A stretch of 64,000 nucleotides of DNA from Pomphorhynchus laevis (taxonomy: Eukaryota > Acanthocephala > Palaeacanthocephala > Echinorhynchida > Pomphorhynchidae): NCBI GenBank assembly GCA_012934845.2, contig WNNJ02001121.1, positions 248,001 to 312,000 of the forward strand, written 5' to 3'. Of the stretch, positions 1 through 11,404 are shown piece by piece. The notes under the pieces were generated by a model that searched no databases, was not told where the DNA came from, and saw only the letters and a list, made by a program, of their open reading frames with translations. The stretch's first letter is position 1. Every line of letters begins with the position of its first letter. The translations under genes and the position numbers were made by a program.

Positions 1-57
1 TCAGCTAACTAGAATGGACACTGATAGATGCTGCAGTTTCGAAAGAAGATTTATCTT

Positions 58-65
58 CTTTCGGA

Positions 66-105
<40 letters not shown>

Positions 106-113
106 TCCGAAAG
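58..113. repeat. TA microsatellite inside a perfect inverted repeat
   Basis: A run of TA dinucleotides is framed by CTTTCGGAAGATA on the left and TATCTTCCGAAAG on the right, which are exact reverse complements. The block can extrude as a cruciform. No gene is seen in 1-301 apart from short scattered copies of a TCAGCTAACT motif that resembles the 3' terminus of the PLE-N repeats. Confidence 0.85.
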
Positions 114-301
114 ATATTAGTCAATATATATTTGATATATGCTAATGACGATATTTGACACCAAGCCTTTTAGGCTCAGCTAACTAAAATAAGATAATAT
201 GATTTTGTTGATTAAGCAATGAATTAATTTATTATCAAATCAGCTAATTATCTCTAAGTCCTCTCAAATTACTCTATCTCAAAATCTACATCACTTATGA
301 T

Positions 302-695
302 CAAATCAGCTAACTGAGTCTACGTATTTAATATAATTATAAAATAAACAAAATATAATAATGCTAAATCAAAATTTAATAATTAAATAATAAAATTAAT
401 AATTGTTTTTAGATTTTCTATAATTTAAATCAAGTTAAAATAAAAAATAGAAATTTAAAATAAACGTCATTTTTATGAATTGACTAATAAATAACAGACG
501 TTGTATCAGAATAAGAATTAGATGTCATCAGGAGGAACTGCTATGCTATCAGGTTTAAGCCCCTAACTCCTCTAGCCAACATAGCAGCGGGGCAAATAAG
601 TGTTAAGGACGTATTTCCTCTGATGAAATTTGATTATATAGTATCTTATTCTAATACAAAGTATATTATTTATTATCCATCCATAAAAAATTTCT
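302..695 (-). mobile_element. PLE-N (Penelope-like) 3' untranslated fragment, inverted
   Basis: Read on the minus strand this is the non-coding 3' end of the AT-rich Penelope-like family that recurs throughout the window. It runs from the ATGGATGGATAATAAATAAT segment through the pseudoknot region (about 533-610) to the terminal GTTAGCTGAT motif near 302-311. It abuts a plus-strand copy of the same family at about 695, giving a head-to-head junction at the coding end. The family assignment comes from copies elsewhere in which the same segment directly follows an RT reading frame. Confidence 0.75.
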
Positions 696-1262
696 GCTAA
701 TGATATTGGCTTTCTTCAAAATCATTTAAATAATTTAATAGATACATATTTTAAACTAGGTTACTATAAAAATATCATCAAACAGAAAATAGTAAAATAT
801 ATAAATCAACACAATAATATAAAGAATAAATTTAAACTCTTAAGTGGCAAATTTTTATGGATGGATAATAAATAATATACTTTGTATTAGAATAAGATAC
901 TAGATAGTTTTATCAGAGGAAATACGTCCTTAACACGTATTTGCTCCACTGTTATGCTGTGTCGAAGAATAGTTGTCGAAACCTGATAAAATAGTTGTTC
1001 CTCATGACGTCTATAATAAAATATTAAATATAATACATCAAATAATGAAACAATTTGTAATGATATTGGCTTTCTTCAAAATCATTTAAATAATTTAATA
1101 TATACATATTTTAAACTAGGTTACTATAAAAATAACATCAAGCAGAAAATAGTAAAATATATAAATCAACAAAATATTATTAAAAATAAATTAAAAATCA
1201 TTAGCTGTATATTTTTATGGATGAATGATAAATAATATACTTTGTATTAGAATAAGATACTA
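696..1262 (+). mobile_element. Two PLE-N 3'-terminal copies in direct tandem
   Basis: Two consecutive partial copies (about 696-1017 and 1018-1262) each begin in the RT C-terminus, recognisable by the peptide GFLQNHLNNLIDTYFK. They continue through KQKIVKYIN into the 3' untranslated region. The first includes a degraded pseudoknot region and the second stops just after the AATAATATACTTTG segment. Partial tandem arrays of this kind are usual for Penelope-like elements. Both copies are 5'-truncated and cannot code for a working protein. Confidence 0.75.
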
Positions 1263-1934
1263 CAACAACAATTCCTTGAAAAAACAAAAGAAAAAATAAA
1301 AGTAACACCATATTTTTCTTGTCAATCACTGGTCCGCGTGTCGAATCGTGGAGGCAACGTACGAACCAAACTACTCCAGACATCGTGATTCTGTGCGACA
1401 GACCAGAGTTCTCTTTCACATAGGTCAAGGCATTCTTCGGCTCGTTTCGAGATTTGATATCTCCACCGATACTGATGTCTATCTCTTGGTCATTTTCCAG
1501 AGAGTTCGGCCTGGAAAACCCTCTGAGGAAGGCTATCACTAGACATCATCAGAACGTGTCCTAGATACATCAACTAACTTTATTCGATGAGGAGAAGCAG
1601 CAAATTTACTACGAGTACATCCCGGATTACCGAATTCCTAACCTTATTTCTAAGGCTAAGACCGATCACACCGCGAAGTAACCTCATTTCGGTCGCGTGT
1701 ATCCGAGATCTTATCCTTTAAGTCATTACCCAAAGCTCATAACCATAGGTTAAGATAGGACCGAAGATATCACGGTAAATAGAAAGCTTCGCCATGCCTC
1801 CCACGACATACCTGTAAAAAGTACACATCGAGGTGTTAGCTAAACATATCAGTTCTCAATATCCATGCTGTTACTGTTAACAATACTCCAAGATACTTGA
1901 ACAAATAAAAGGTGTTACATGGGCCATCTGGAAT
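1263..1934 (-). mobile_element. LINE E (RTE-like) 3' fragment
   Basis: On the minus strand this encodes the last part of an RTE-like LINE, with peptides such as GGDIKSRNEPKNAL and MSGVVWFVRCLHD, ending near GPVIDK. The same C-terminus is present in two longer E copies in this window (3' ends at about 21785 and 35925). The upstream part (1640-1930) carries the degraded thumb region. The copy is 5'-truncated and joins a Penelope RT fragment at about 1935. The same E-Penelope junction recurs near 10478, so this is a duplicated ancestral junction. Confidence 0.75.
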
Positions 1935-2318
1935 ACAAAGTATTTGCGAAAAGCAAATCGTTACCGATAAAAGTATGTACCCGTTACATTGATTATATAT
2001 TTATCAGTTATGACGAGCCTATAGGACTTGAAAGTTGAGAATTGCACTTAAAGTTGATTCGTACCTCAAATTCACTTGCGAAAATGAGATTAGCAATCCT
2101 ATAAGCTTCCTGCATATTAAAATCACTCGATTACCCAATCGATTTCAAACCGACGTTCATATAAAAACAACCAACTCGAGGGAATGCATGAATTATGCAA
2201 GTATCACACCAGCTGTGTATAAACTAGGAGTCGTCAAAACAATGCCATCGTTAGCAAAAAATGTGTACAGAGCGATCAAACGTTTTGCAAGAAACTGTCA
2301 TTTTCAACGATAAAAAAG
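1935..2318 (+). mobile_element. Penelope-type RT fragment, copy 1
   Basis: The fragment encodes the RT palm motif as RYIDYIFISY (family form YxDD) at about 1985-2010. It then encodes ISFLHIKITRLPNRFQTDV and CMNYASITPAVYKLGVVKT, the hallmark stretch after the catalytic motif in Penelope RT. It differs strongly from the AT-rich PLE-N family, so two distinct Penelope lineages are present. A second copy (10479-10793) is nearly identical over most of its length. It is a fragment of the RT domain only; no GIY-YIG endonuclease is visible. Confidence 0.75.
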
Positions 2319-2390
2319 GTAAGATTTCTGGTTCTTCCCCGACTGCAGACAATGATTACAAGGTTAGTCAGTTTTGTTTAATCACAAGCG

Positions 2391-3604
2391 ATGGAAAGTG
2401 AGTATACGACGGAGCGATCAAAGCATTCTACGTCGTCAAACAGAAACTTCAATATGGAACAAGGAACAAGTACAATTTCAGATTTAAATATTAATTCCGT
2501 CAACGAGGTAAGTGATTTGTTATGCCAATTTAAAGCTGACTCGGGAGTGCTTCCCCCCATTCCTAAATTATCAAACTTGTGCATAATAAATGCTCTGAAA
2601 CCGATCGAAAGGCACAAATTATTTCCCACTTTCCTGAGAGAATTCGTGGGAAAATTTAATAATAGAATTTTATTCAATTCTGTTAAGACGTTTGAAAATG
2701 CAATAAGAATTTCCTTCGCTAATGGCAGCGTTATGAAGGAGTATAACGAGTATTTTGCAAACAATTTAGCCCATCTGGGATCGATTACACTCAAACCTAT
2801 ACAATGTTCCTTAAAAATTTCGAATTTTCCCTCTTTTTTGTCTGAAGATGATCTAACTATGTTACAAAAATCCTATTGCCTCCACTCTGTCAGGCAAGTT
2901 ATAGGAAAGCTGGGAGACCCCCTCCCTATAGCTTTCTGTAAGGCAGATATCGATAACGGATTGCTTCTGTCTAAGTCCGCTTCTAACCCTTTTTTAGGGT
3001 TCAACGTTCGCTTTATTTTAATTGAGGAAGACAATCTAACATATCCTCATTGTAATAATTGCCATGGATGGGGCCATTGGGGATCCTCCTGTGGTAAAAT
3101 AAAGACTTACGGTGTTTGTGCCTCAGACGCATGTTCCAGTATGTGTAATGGCGAGATATGCTCAGCTCCTCCCTCCTGCCTTAACTGCGGGGGTAAACAC
3201 CCTGCTTGGTCTCGACGATGTAATCATTTCCGGGAATACCGACAGTTGTTTGCTAAAAAACGGCTAATAAACCCTTCTCTGCAGCTGCTCATCCGGTGGA
3301 TCGAATGTCAAATTCTGATATAATTCTTCTTCTGGACAATACTAAAAAGACGTTAATGTCACAATTTCAAGCGATGTTGACTCCTCTGATATCGGCACTC
3401 GTGGGGGCGGACTCTGCCCCAATTCCTGCTGAATGTAACCCCCCCCCAATCCAAGAAGAGGGGGGCTTCCGCAAATAAAGTTCCACCGCTTAAAATTGGA
3501 AAGCTTCTTAATAACATGAACATGATTGGCGCCTCACTGGGAAATGAAGATATTACCCAGGGAGTTCTTGCCCTGGATGGGGCTAGTGGCAAGGGGGTAA
3601 CTTC
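2391..3604 (+). CDS. LINE A1 ORF1, gag-like zinc-knuckle protein (frameshifted near its end)
   Basis: The main open part runs from the ATG at 2391 to 3323 (310 aa). Residues about 217-233 contain C-x2-C-x4-H-x4-C (YPHCNNCHGWGHWGSSC), a cysteine-rich stretch follows, and residues about 263-277 hold CLNCGGKHPAWSRRC. These knuckles are typical of ORF1 proteins of Jockey/I-type LINEs, which bind the element RNA. The C-terminal tail continues in a second frame (VDRMSNSDIILLL, from about 3290) and a third frame after a C8/G6 homopolymer area (3440-3470). Copy A2 shows what the unbroken tail looks like. The start is supported by the next element (ORF2) being preceded by a comparable short gap. Confidence 0.75.
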
Positions 3605-3657
3605 TTTGCACCTAGCTCTGTCTAGGCTGGCTGCTCCTGTCTAACTGATCTGTCATA

Positions 3658-6109
3658 ATGGTGAGTAAACCCGAGCCTTTTTCACTGAATATTCTTCAGT
3701 GGAAATTGGGAGGTGCTTCCGCCCTTAGACTTTTATCTGGTAGAGATGCAGATGTTATAGTCCTTCAGGAGACGCGGTCTATCCGTCTCCCCCAGGACAT
3801 TACTCGATTTTTCCCAAAGCACACATATTCCCACTATACTCCGTACATAACCCCACCCCACTTCTCTTCATCTCAAGGACTCTTAACCCTAGTTAAATGC
3901 TCCTTAAGGTCTTCCCTCACATAAAATTACTCTTGTCCAGCCCTCTCCTGTCTAGTAGTGTCACTCGTTAAGAACGGTAAACGCCTCAGTATAGTCAATG
4001 TCTACATACGTCCAGGGGAGATTCACAAGAACCGCGACCTCCTGGACGGTATTATTGATAGCGGCTATGACATGATACTTGGAGACTTCAACGACAGAAC
4101 TGGTCGATGGATAAACGCGTCACTTCGCAGAGCTAGGAACGGTTATCTTATTCACAAGCCACCGACCCCCACCTTTCATTGCACATCAACAAATTCAATC
4201 CTCGACATTTTACTGCTTCACTCAAGGTGGTTGCTTAAACCTCTCTGTACGGAGCAGTCGCGCCAACAATTGTCCACCTCTCATGACCTAATTCGCTGGA
4301 GAATTGAGGAAGATACATTGCTTCGAAGGAGGTTTCACTTTGATCCGATCAGAGTAGCCTTCTTCCAGGCGGCTATCCGACTCTTTCCCCGAATAGGAAA
4401 TCTGAGTCTGACCGAATTTAATACCTACCTCTCTTCGCAAGCTACCGCGATTCTATCGACCACCTATAAAGGTCGTATATACAATCCCACTCCGTCGAAA
4501 CTCAAGGTCCTAGCAAAATTACTGAACCTCCCTAATCTCTCTGCTTCCGCCAAACAGGCCCTCTCGAATGAATACTGGAGCACTAGATACAGGTTCCAGC
4601 TGAGTAGGGATAGGACGAGTATCGCTCGCCTTAATCCTTCTCAGTCTTCCTTCTGGAAGATATTCAAGAAGGAGAAGTTTGTTTGCTGGAAGGATAGAGC
4701 ATTGAGTTGGATAGGGAATGTAGGCCTTGATAAAGTTTTGGAGGAGTCACTAGCCCTACACAACTATGGAGCCACTCAATCACCTCAACCAATCCCACCT
4801 TGGTGTAACTTCAGCAGTAGGGATCTTTCTGTTACGGATATTCTTAACTCCTGGGGTCCACTCCCGGGCACCTCCAAATCCGTCCTTCCACTTTCTTCTC
4901 GGGTCTGTCAGCTTTTGACAGCTGATCAGAGAAGAGAGGTGGCCGTAACTATGCTTTTAGCCTCCCCATCCGATGTAGCAGGCATCAATATTAGTAAACG
5001 TGTTTTTATTCCTAAGAAAAAATCCTGTTCATGTCCTAAAGACCTGCGACCCATTTCGATTCAAAATTCCCTCGTGTCGATTTACGAAAAAGCGCTTGCG
5101 CAAAAAATCCGCGACCATTTAAGTAGGCGAAATATGATCCCTCCAGGTTTTCATGGGTTCGTCAAAGGTCGCTCGGTCCATTCAGCAGTAGGTGAGGTGG
5201 AGCAGTTTTGTCGGGAAAATAGCCATCGCCTAGTTGTGGCTATTTTCCTTGACTTTTCTGCTGCATTTGACCGCATCTCCATTCCTTTTGTGATCTCTTC
5301 TCTCAGGTCCCTCGGGTTGCCTGCGAGAATTGTGAACAGGGTGGAGATCCTGCTGTACACCAAACGGTTTTATTATAAAGACGACCCTGATGCGCGTCAG
5401 TTTTACTCTATTACGGGTGTGCCTCAAGGTTCACCTCTTTCTCCTATCTTATATCTTGCTGCTTCCATTAATCTATTCAAAATATTTAAACGCGAACAAC
5501 GTCTTGTGGTGTATGCTGATGACACCACAGCCCTGTTCTCTGGACACAGGTGCAAAGATGTAGTCTCTGACATCAGCCGTTTCTTTTTAAGATTAAAAGA
5601 TCAGTTACCCATATACAATCTTATTTTAAACTCAGCTAAATCGCAGGTGGTCGTCTTTCATGGCACCCATGCTACAAAGCAAAAACAAGAGATTAGCACT
5701 CTCTGCGCTCTCCTCCATATTTGCCTCTGAACCATTCACAATCTTCACAAGTCGAGTAAAATACCTGGGGTTCACCGTTACGGTGAACTGGTCGGCGAAA
5801 GCTGACCTGGATAGACTTAAACGTATCCTGAAGAAAGCTAGGTGGGCTCTGAATCGGGCTCAGCATCTGTCATTGAAAGGGAAAACCCAGGTTCGCCTTT
5901 GGGGTACCTGGGCTATCTCGGGATTAGTCTTCTTCTCTAGAGGACGTCCCCCAGAGCAAAGACTAAGGTTCCTGAAGCTCCTCGTCTCTCGTTTACCCAG
6001 CATAGTCCGCACCGATTGGATCCTTCGGGGGGTGAAAGACCCAGGGTGGTTCAGTCGGAAGGCGGCGTGTTGGATCGGTTGGGGGGGGCTCAGATCCCCA
6101 TGGATTTGA
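3658..6109 (+). CDS. LINE A1 ORF2: APE endonuclease and reverse transcriptase (one stop, one frameshift)
   Basis: ORF2 starts at ATG 3658, 54 bases after ORF1. The N-terminal APE domain shows FSLNILQWKLGG, LQETRS, NVYIRPGE, LGDFND (about 4078) and STSHDL, the phosphodiesterase-type motifs that nick target DNA. RT motifs follow: LRPISIQNS (about 5046), FLDFSAAFDRIS (5248), GVPQGSPLSP (5418) and catalytic YADDT (5513). The thumb region ends at 6109. One in-frame TAA (3922-3924) replaces a Leu codon kept in A2, and a frameshift occurs at about 5685-5695. The intact frame 3958-5730 alone is 590 aa. Not expected to be active as read. Confidence 0.85.
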
Positions 6110-6332
6110 GGCCATAATGTTTTAAAGAAGACTGACATGCAACTTTGAAGATTGTCAATTCATCTTGAAGAAGATTAGATAAAGGCTTGATAGTAACTGC
6201 TTTCTGTTAATGATATTATCTTGCATGTTTATTTTTAATAAAATCTTTATTTATTTATTTATTTATTTATTAGTTTTGTTTATGTTATGAAAGAGGGGAG
6301 GTGTTACCTCCCATCAAAAAAGCAAAAAACTT

Positions 6333-7408
6333 ATGTATAATCACGGGAAAAATTCCACTGAAAACAGTGATTTTTTCTCCGTATTTCTTCGTCCCTTCGC
6401 TGTTCAATATAAAAACAGAGTAATATTCTCCTCTGTAAGATCCTATGACAATAAACTGAAGGCTTCGTTCGCCTCTGGTGATTTACTGAAGGCCTATACA
6501 GACTTTTTCAGGTCTATTCAGACTCAATGGGGGAATTAACCTGTAAACCTATTAATGCAACTCTCAAGATTACTAACTTCCCCTTAGATCTCAGTGATAA
6601 TGATATTATGGATATGAAGAAATTGTATAAGCTCTCCTCTATCAGGCCCATTGTTAGTAAATAAGGGAGAGCAATACCGGTGGCATTCGCAAATTCTGAT
6701 TCAGATCAAGCCGATCTCCTGTCTAACTCTGCCTCAAACCCGTTCTTGGGCTTCAATTAACGCTATATGAAGATCGAAGAGGATAGTCACGTGTATCCTC
6801 ATTGCAATACCTGTCATCGGTGGGGGCATTGGGCCTCCACATGTGGACTAGCTGTATCCTGTGGTGTTTGCGGTGACAATGAATGCTCATCTATTAATTC
6901 CGATGTTCACTGTTCCTCTAAACCTTCTTGTGTGAATTGCGGTGACCAACACCCGGCGTGGTCGCGCCGCTGCTGCGTATTCAAAAAGTATGTGTCATTC
7001 TTCTCTGCTCAGGCTCCTCAGGTCAAAGCTATCCTGACCTACCGTCCTGCTGAATCTAACCGTATGGCTGATTCTGAGATGTTGAAGTTGATCGATGCGA
7101 AGATCGATGCACGCATGACACGAATTGAAACTTTAATCGGGCATCTCTGTTCCAACATGTACTCTCCAACTGAACAGGCCGTCAAGAAAGTGCCTACCTC
7201 TAATAAACGGCAAAGTTCCGACACTTCCATCCCGCCTATAAAAATGAAAGATCTGATGGTCAAAAAAGCAAAAGCCTCCCGGTCTAATTTATCGGAAGAT
7301 GATGACACTTTCCCAGGGAAAGTGCCAGCCTCGGACGTCGCTGGTGGCAGTGGGGGCTACCCCCTGCCCCTAGTTCCGTCTAGATCTAGGGCTGGTAATC
7401 CCGGTTAA
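6333..7408 (+). pseudogene. LINE A2 ORF1, zinc-knuckle protein, 5'-truncated and interrupted
   Basis: The first part (6333-6539) matches A1 ORF1 from about residue 80. The rest (6767-7408, 213 aa) carries YPHCNTCHRWGHWASTC and CVNCGDQHPAWSRRC knuckles and a basic C-terminal tail with KKVPTSNKRQSSD. The middle is readable in another frame (KPINATLKITNFPLDLSDND), with stops at 6662-6664 and near 6760. The tail shows the family's ORF1 C-terminus, which is frameshifted in A1. Confidence 0.75.
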
Positions 7409-7421
7409 CCCCTTTAACACA

Positions 7422-9746
7422 ATGTCAAGTAACGGTGATCCTTTTTCACTGAACATTGTTCAGTGGAATTCGGGATGAGCTTCTGCCCTTAGACTTCTCA
7501 CTCCTCTTCATCTCAAGGACTCTTGACCTTAGTTAAATGCTCCTTAAGATCTTCCCTCTTGCTAAACTACTCTTGTCTAGCCCTGTCTTGTCTGGTAGTT
7601 TCTCTTTGTAAGAACGGTAAAAGCCTCAGTCTAGCCAATGTCTACATTCGTCCAGGGGAGATTCACAAGAACCGTGACCTCCTGGATAAGATCATTGACA
7701 GCGGTTACGACATGATTCTGGGTGATTTCAACGACATGACTGGTCGTTGGATTAATGCTGCACTCCGCATAGCTAGGAACCGGTTCTTCATTCATAAACC
7801 ACCTTCCCTAACCTTTCATTGTTCTACAACAAATTCTCTCCTCGACCTTCTACTGATTCACGAGAGGTGGTTGCTTAAACCCCTCTGTACTGAACAGTCG
7901 CGTCAACATCTGTCCACCTCTCATGACCTAATTCGCTGGCGGATTGAGGAGGATACGCTGCTCCTGAGGAGATTCCACTTTGATCCGATCAGAGTGACGA
8001 TCTTCCAGGCAGCTATCAGTCGCTTCCCCCGAATTGGGAATGAGAGTTTAACCAAATTAAATACCTACCTCTCTTCGCAAGCTACCGGGAATTTATCGAC
8101 TACCTATAAAGGTCGCGTTTACAATCCCACTCCGACGAAACTCAAGACCCTAGCACACCTGCTTCATTCACCCAATCTCTCCACTTCTGCACGACAGGCT
8201 CTCTCGGAAGAATATTGGAGCACTAGATATATGTTCCAGCTGGGTAAGTATAGGGCTAGTATTGCTTCCCTTAATCCAACCCAGTCTTCCTTCTGGAAGA
8301 TACTCAAGAAAGAGAGATTTGTCTGCTGGAAGAAGAGGGCATCTGGTTGGATTGGCAGTATTGGTCTTGCTAAAGTTTTTGAGGAGTCACTTACCCTACA
8401 TAATTATGGAGCCACGCAATCACCACAACCAATCCCGCCTTGGGAGGACCTCAGGAGTATGGATATCTCAGTCCCTGAGATCCTTAATGCCTGGGGACCT
8501 CTTCCGGGCACCTCCAAAACCATCGCTCCACTCTCTTCTCGGATCTGTCAGCTTTTGACAGCCGATCAAAGGAGAGAAGTGGCCGTCACCATGCTTTTAG
8601 CATCTCCTGCTGATGTAGCCGGCATCAATTTAAGTAAGCGAATTTTTATCCCTAAGAGAAATCCAGTTCGCTCTCCAAAAGACCTGCGGCCCATCTCGAT
8701 TCAAAATTCCCTCATTTCGATCTACGAGAAAGCGCTTGCGCGTAGAATCCGTAACCATCTGAGTAGGCATAATCTAATCCCACTTGGTTTCCATGGGTTC
8801 GTCAAAGGTCGCTCGGTCCATTCAGCAGTTGGTGAGATGCAGCAGTTTTGTCGGGAAAATAGCCATCAACTGGTAGTGGCTGTTTTCCTTGATTTCTCTG
8901 CTGCATTTGACCGCATCTCCATTCCCTTTGTTATCTCTTCCATCAGGTCCCTTGGGTTGCCTGCGAGGATTGTTAACAGGGTGGAGATACTGTTTTACAC
9001 CAAGCGTTTCTATTATGAAGCCGACCCCGATGCGCGTCAATTCTCCCTATTACTGGAGTGCCTCAAGGTTCACCACTTTATCCTATCTTATATCTTGCTG
9101 CCTCCATACAACTTTTCAAAATATTCAAACGCGAAAAACGTCTAGTGGTATACGCTGATGATACCACAGCCCTATTTTCTGGACGTAGGTGCAAGGACAT
9201 GGTCTCTGACATCAGCCAATTCTTTTTAAGAATAAATGACCGGTTACCCAAATCCAACCTTATTTTAAACTCCTCGAAATCGCAGGTGGTTGTTTTTCAT
9301 GGCACCCCTGTGACGAAGAAAAAGCTTAAGAGATTAGCAATATCTGCCATATCCTCCATATTGCCTAATGATCCACACCCTATCTTCTCTAGTCGAGTAA
9401 AATACCTGGGGTTCACTGTGACCGTGAACTGGTCAGCAAAAGCTGACCTGGATAGACTTAAACGTATCCTGAAGAGAGCTAGTTGGGCCTTGAAAAGGGC
9501 CAAGCATCTGTCATTAAAGGAGAAAACCCAGGTACGCCTTTGGGTTACCTGGGTACAAATCCCGCTATCTCGGGATTAGTATTCTTTTCGAGAGGACGTT
9601 CCGCTGAGCAAAGACTAAGGTTCTTGAAGCTACTCGGTTCCCGAATACCTGACATAATCCGCCGCGACTGGATCCTTCGGGGGGGGTGGCAGACCCCGGG
9701 TGGTTCAGTCGTAAGGCGGCGTATTGGATCGGTTCGAAGGATCTGA
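7422..9746 (+). CDS. LINE A2 ORF2: APE-RT, endonuclease partly deleted, frameshifted
   Basis: It starts at ATG 7422 (FSLNIVQWN). Compared with A1 about 130 bp are missing near 7500, removing the early APE catalytic residues, so the endonuclease should be dead. The long open part 7523-9145 (540 aa) contains NVYIRPGE, LGDFND, STSHDL and RT motifs up to FLDFSAAFDRIS. A one-base loss near 9045 shifts the frame just before the PQGSPL motif. The catalytic YADDT and thumb follow in 9058-9579. A further small insertion near 9550 shifts the final segment, which ends at 9746. Confidence 0.8.
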
Positions 9747-9908
9747 TTCCCCTGATGCTGTGATGGATGGGTGAAGACTTGAAAGACAAGGAAGAATTCT
9801 GCTAGTAACAATTTATTTCTTTAAACTTGTTGTTTTCTTTTTTCCTTTGTTCTTCCCCTTGGGGTCCTTATGTTATTTTTATTAAAAAAAATCATTTATT
9901 TATTTAAA

Positions 9909-9955
9909 ACAATGCCAATATAAGTCAACACAATGTCAACGTCAAAACAAATTGA
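9909..9955. repeat. 47-bp direct repeat, left copy
   Basis: The block ACAATGCCAATATAAGTCAA and onward to AAATTGA recurs with one difference at 10794-10840. The two copies bracket the E-Penelope segment 9956-10793, as expected if that segment was inserted or duplicated together with its flank. Confidence 0.8.
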
Positions 9956-10478
9956 ATTCCTAACCTTATTTCTAAGGCTAAGACCGGTCACACCGCAAAG
10001 TAACCTCATTTCGATCGCGTGTATCCGAGATCTTATCCTTTAAGTCATTATCCAAAGCTCATAACCTATGGTTATGAGCTTTGGGTAAAGCTCATAACCA
10101 TAGGTTATGAGCTTTGGGTAAATAGCTTGAGCTTGATAATAATAATAATAATAAGGTTATTATAAACTTGATAATAATAAGGTCATAATAGGTTATGAGC
10201 TTTGGGTAATAGTATGAGCTTTGGGTAAAGCTCATAACCATAGGTTATGGCACGCATTTGCCACGTTAAAATAAATCCTTTTTTATAAGTTAAGATAGGA
10301 CCGAAGATATCACGGTAAATAGAAAGCTTCGCCTGATGACTCAACTCCCGCTTTCCCACGACATACCTGTAAAAAGTACACATTGAGGCGTTAGCTAAAC
10401 ATATTGGTTCTCAATATCCATGATGTTCCTGTTATCAATACTCTAAGATATTTGAACAAGTAAAAGGTGTTACATGGG
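9956..10478 (-). mobile_element. LINE E 3' fragment rearranged by foldback duplications
   Basis: Corresponds to 1640-1934 (same E segment) but about 230 bases longer. The motif CTCATAACCATAGGTTA has been copied several times in both orientations between 10052 and 10246, producing palindromes such as 10052-10066 against 10070-10084. A small AATAATAATAATAA tract lies at 10138-10151. The minus-strand peptide MCTFYRYVVGKRELSHQAK matches the E thumb region (MCSLYRSVVVKWELS in E copy 3). Confidence 0.7.
10249..10286 (+). mobile_element. LINE B, tail-only insertion
   Basis: Just 38 bases, GGCACGCATTTGCC through ACGTTAAAATAAATCC and a T-run, identical to the 3' end of LINE B copies at 20812-20845 and elsewhere. 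It sits in the E fragment at a GTTAAG site. It begins at the 3' half of the terminal hairpin, so reverse transcription stopped in the hairpin. Confidence 0.8.
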
Positions 10479-10793
10479 CCATCTGGAATACAAAGTATTT
10501 GCGAAAAGCAAAACGTTACCGATAAAAGTATGTACCAGTTACATTGATTATATATTTATCAGTTATGACGAGCCTATAGAACTTGAAAGTTGAGAATTGC
10601 ACTTGAAGTTGATTCGCACCTCAAATTTACTTGCGAAAATGAGATTAGCAATCCTATAAGCTTCCTGTATATTAAAATCACTCGATTACCCAATCAATTT
10701 CAAACCGACGTTCATATAAAAACAACCAACTCGAGGGAATGCATGAATTATGCAAGTATCACACCAGCTGTGTATAAACTAGGAGTCGTCAAG
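10479..10793 (+). mobile_element. Penelope-type RT fragment, copy 2
   Basis: Nearly identical to 1935-2245: the same CARYIDYIF-like palm motif and ISFLYIKITRLPNQFQTDV followed by CMNYASITPAVYKLG. It ends where the 47-bp direct repeat begins. The shared E-Penelope junction shows that copies 1 and 2 are segmental duplicates rather than independent insertions. Confidence 0.75.
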
Positions 10794-10840
10794 ACAATGT
10801 CAATATAAGTCAACACAATGTCAACGTCAAAACAAATTGA
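10794..10840. repeat. 47-bp direct repeat, right copy
   Basis: Second copy of the block at 9909-9955. The following 10841-11404 holds no feature I can support. A 100-codon lysine- and serine-rich reading frame at 11198-11500 has no recognisable domain and partly lies antisense to a LINE B fragment. Confidence 0.75.
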
Positions 10841-11404
10841 GCCAACATGATTTGCTCCATAGGACATTTGTTCAATGCTAAGGTCGCCATAATTAGACAA
10901 ATACTAACTAACAATGGTTAAACTTGCACTTCGTCGACAAAACGATAAAAAAAACTTCATGTAACAAATGAACACGAACCAGACAAGTCAAAGAAATGAT
11001 ACAAGTAGCGGAAAAGTGTTAATTTATTATCATCAGGCACAAATGCATTCCATACATAAGCTACCAAAAATCCAATTGAGAATTATACTTAAATATAGAT
11101 TCTACAAACACGGTTGGCATTCTGATATTCTATAGAATTAAGAAATTACGCCGCCTACTGATTAAGAATAACGAGCAAATCGACACAACCAAGTCAAATG
11201 TTGTTTAGAGCTTCATTTACTATAGAACAAAAACATACACCTAATATGAAAATATACAGGAAAAAACAAAAAAAGAAGTCCATCGACAATCATAACGCAA
11301 TAAAAACAAAGTCTTCATTAAAACTGACTACGGGATCAGCGCCCTCCAGTATACACCAACGCGCCGACCTCCGGTTAAACCACTCAAAGTCTCTTACACA
11401 CCTG

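Larger units (their letters stand above)
2319..6288 (+). mobile_element. LINE A1: APE-type non-LTR element, nearly full length
   Basis: Two reading frames in the order ORF1 (zinc-knuckle RNA-binding protein) then ORF2 (APE endonuclease plus RT) are followed by a short 3' UTR. The element ends in a TTTA-repeat tail at about 6247-6273. No RNase H region follows the RT. Layout and knuckles fit the Jockey/I group; the exact clade is not certain. It is followed directly by a second, 5'-truncated copy (A2). ORF2 has one in-frame stop and one frameshift; ORF1 has two frameshifts. Confidence 0.8.
6289..9908 (+). mobile_element. LINE A2: second A copy, 5'-truncated, tandem to A1
   Basis: Same family as A1, beginning inside ORF1 (first recognisable residues at about 6333) and ending near 9903 in a short TTTA-type tail. 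It follows A1 directly in the same orientation. Divergence from A1 is moderate at the DNA level, so the pair was not made by a very recent duplication. Relative to A1 it lacks the ORF1 N-terminus and about 130 bp of the endonuclease. Confidence 0.8.
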
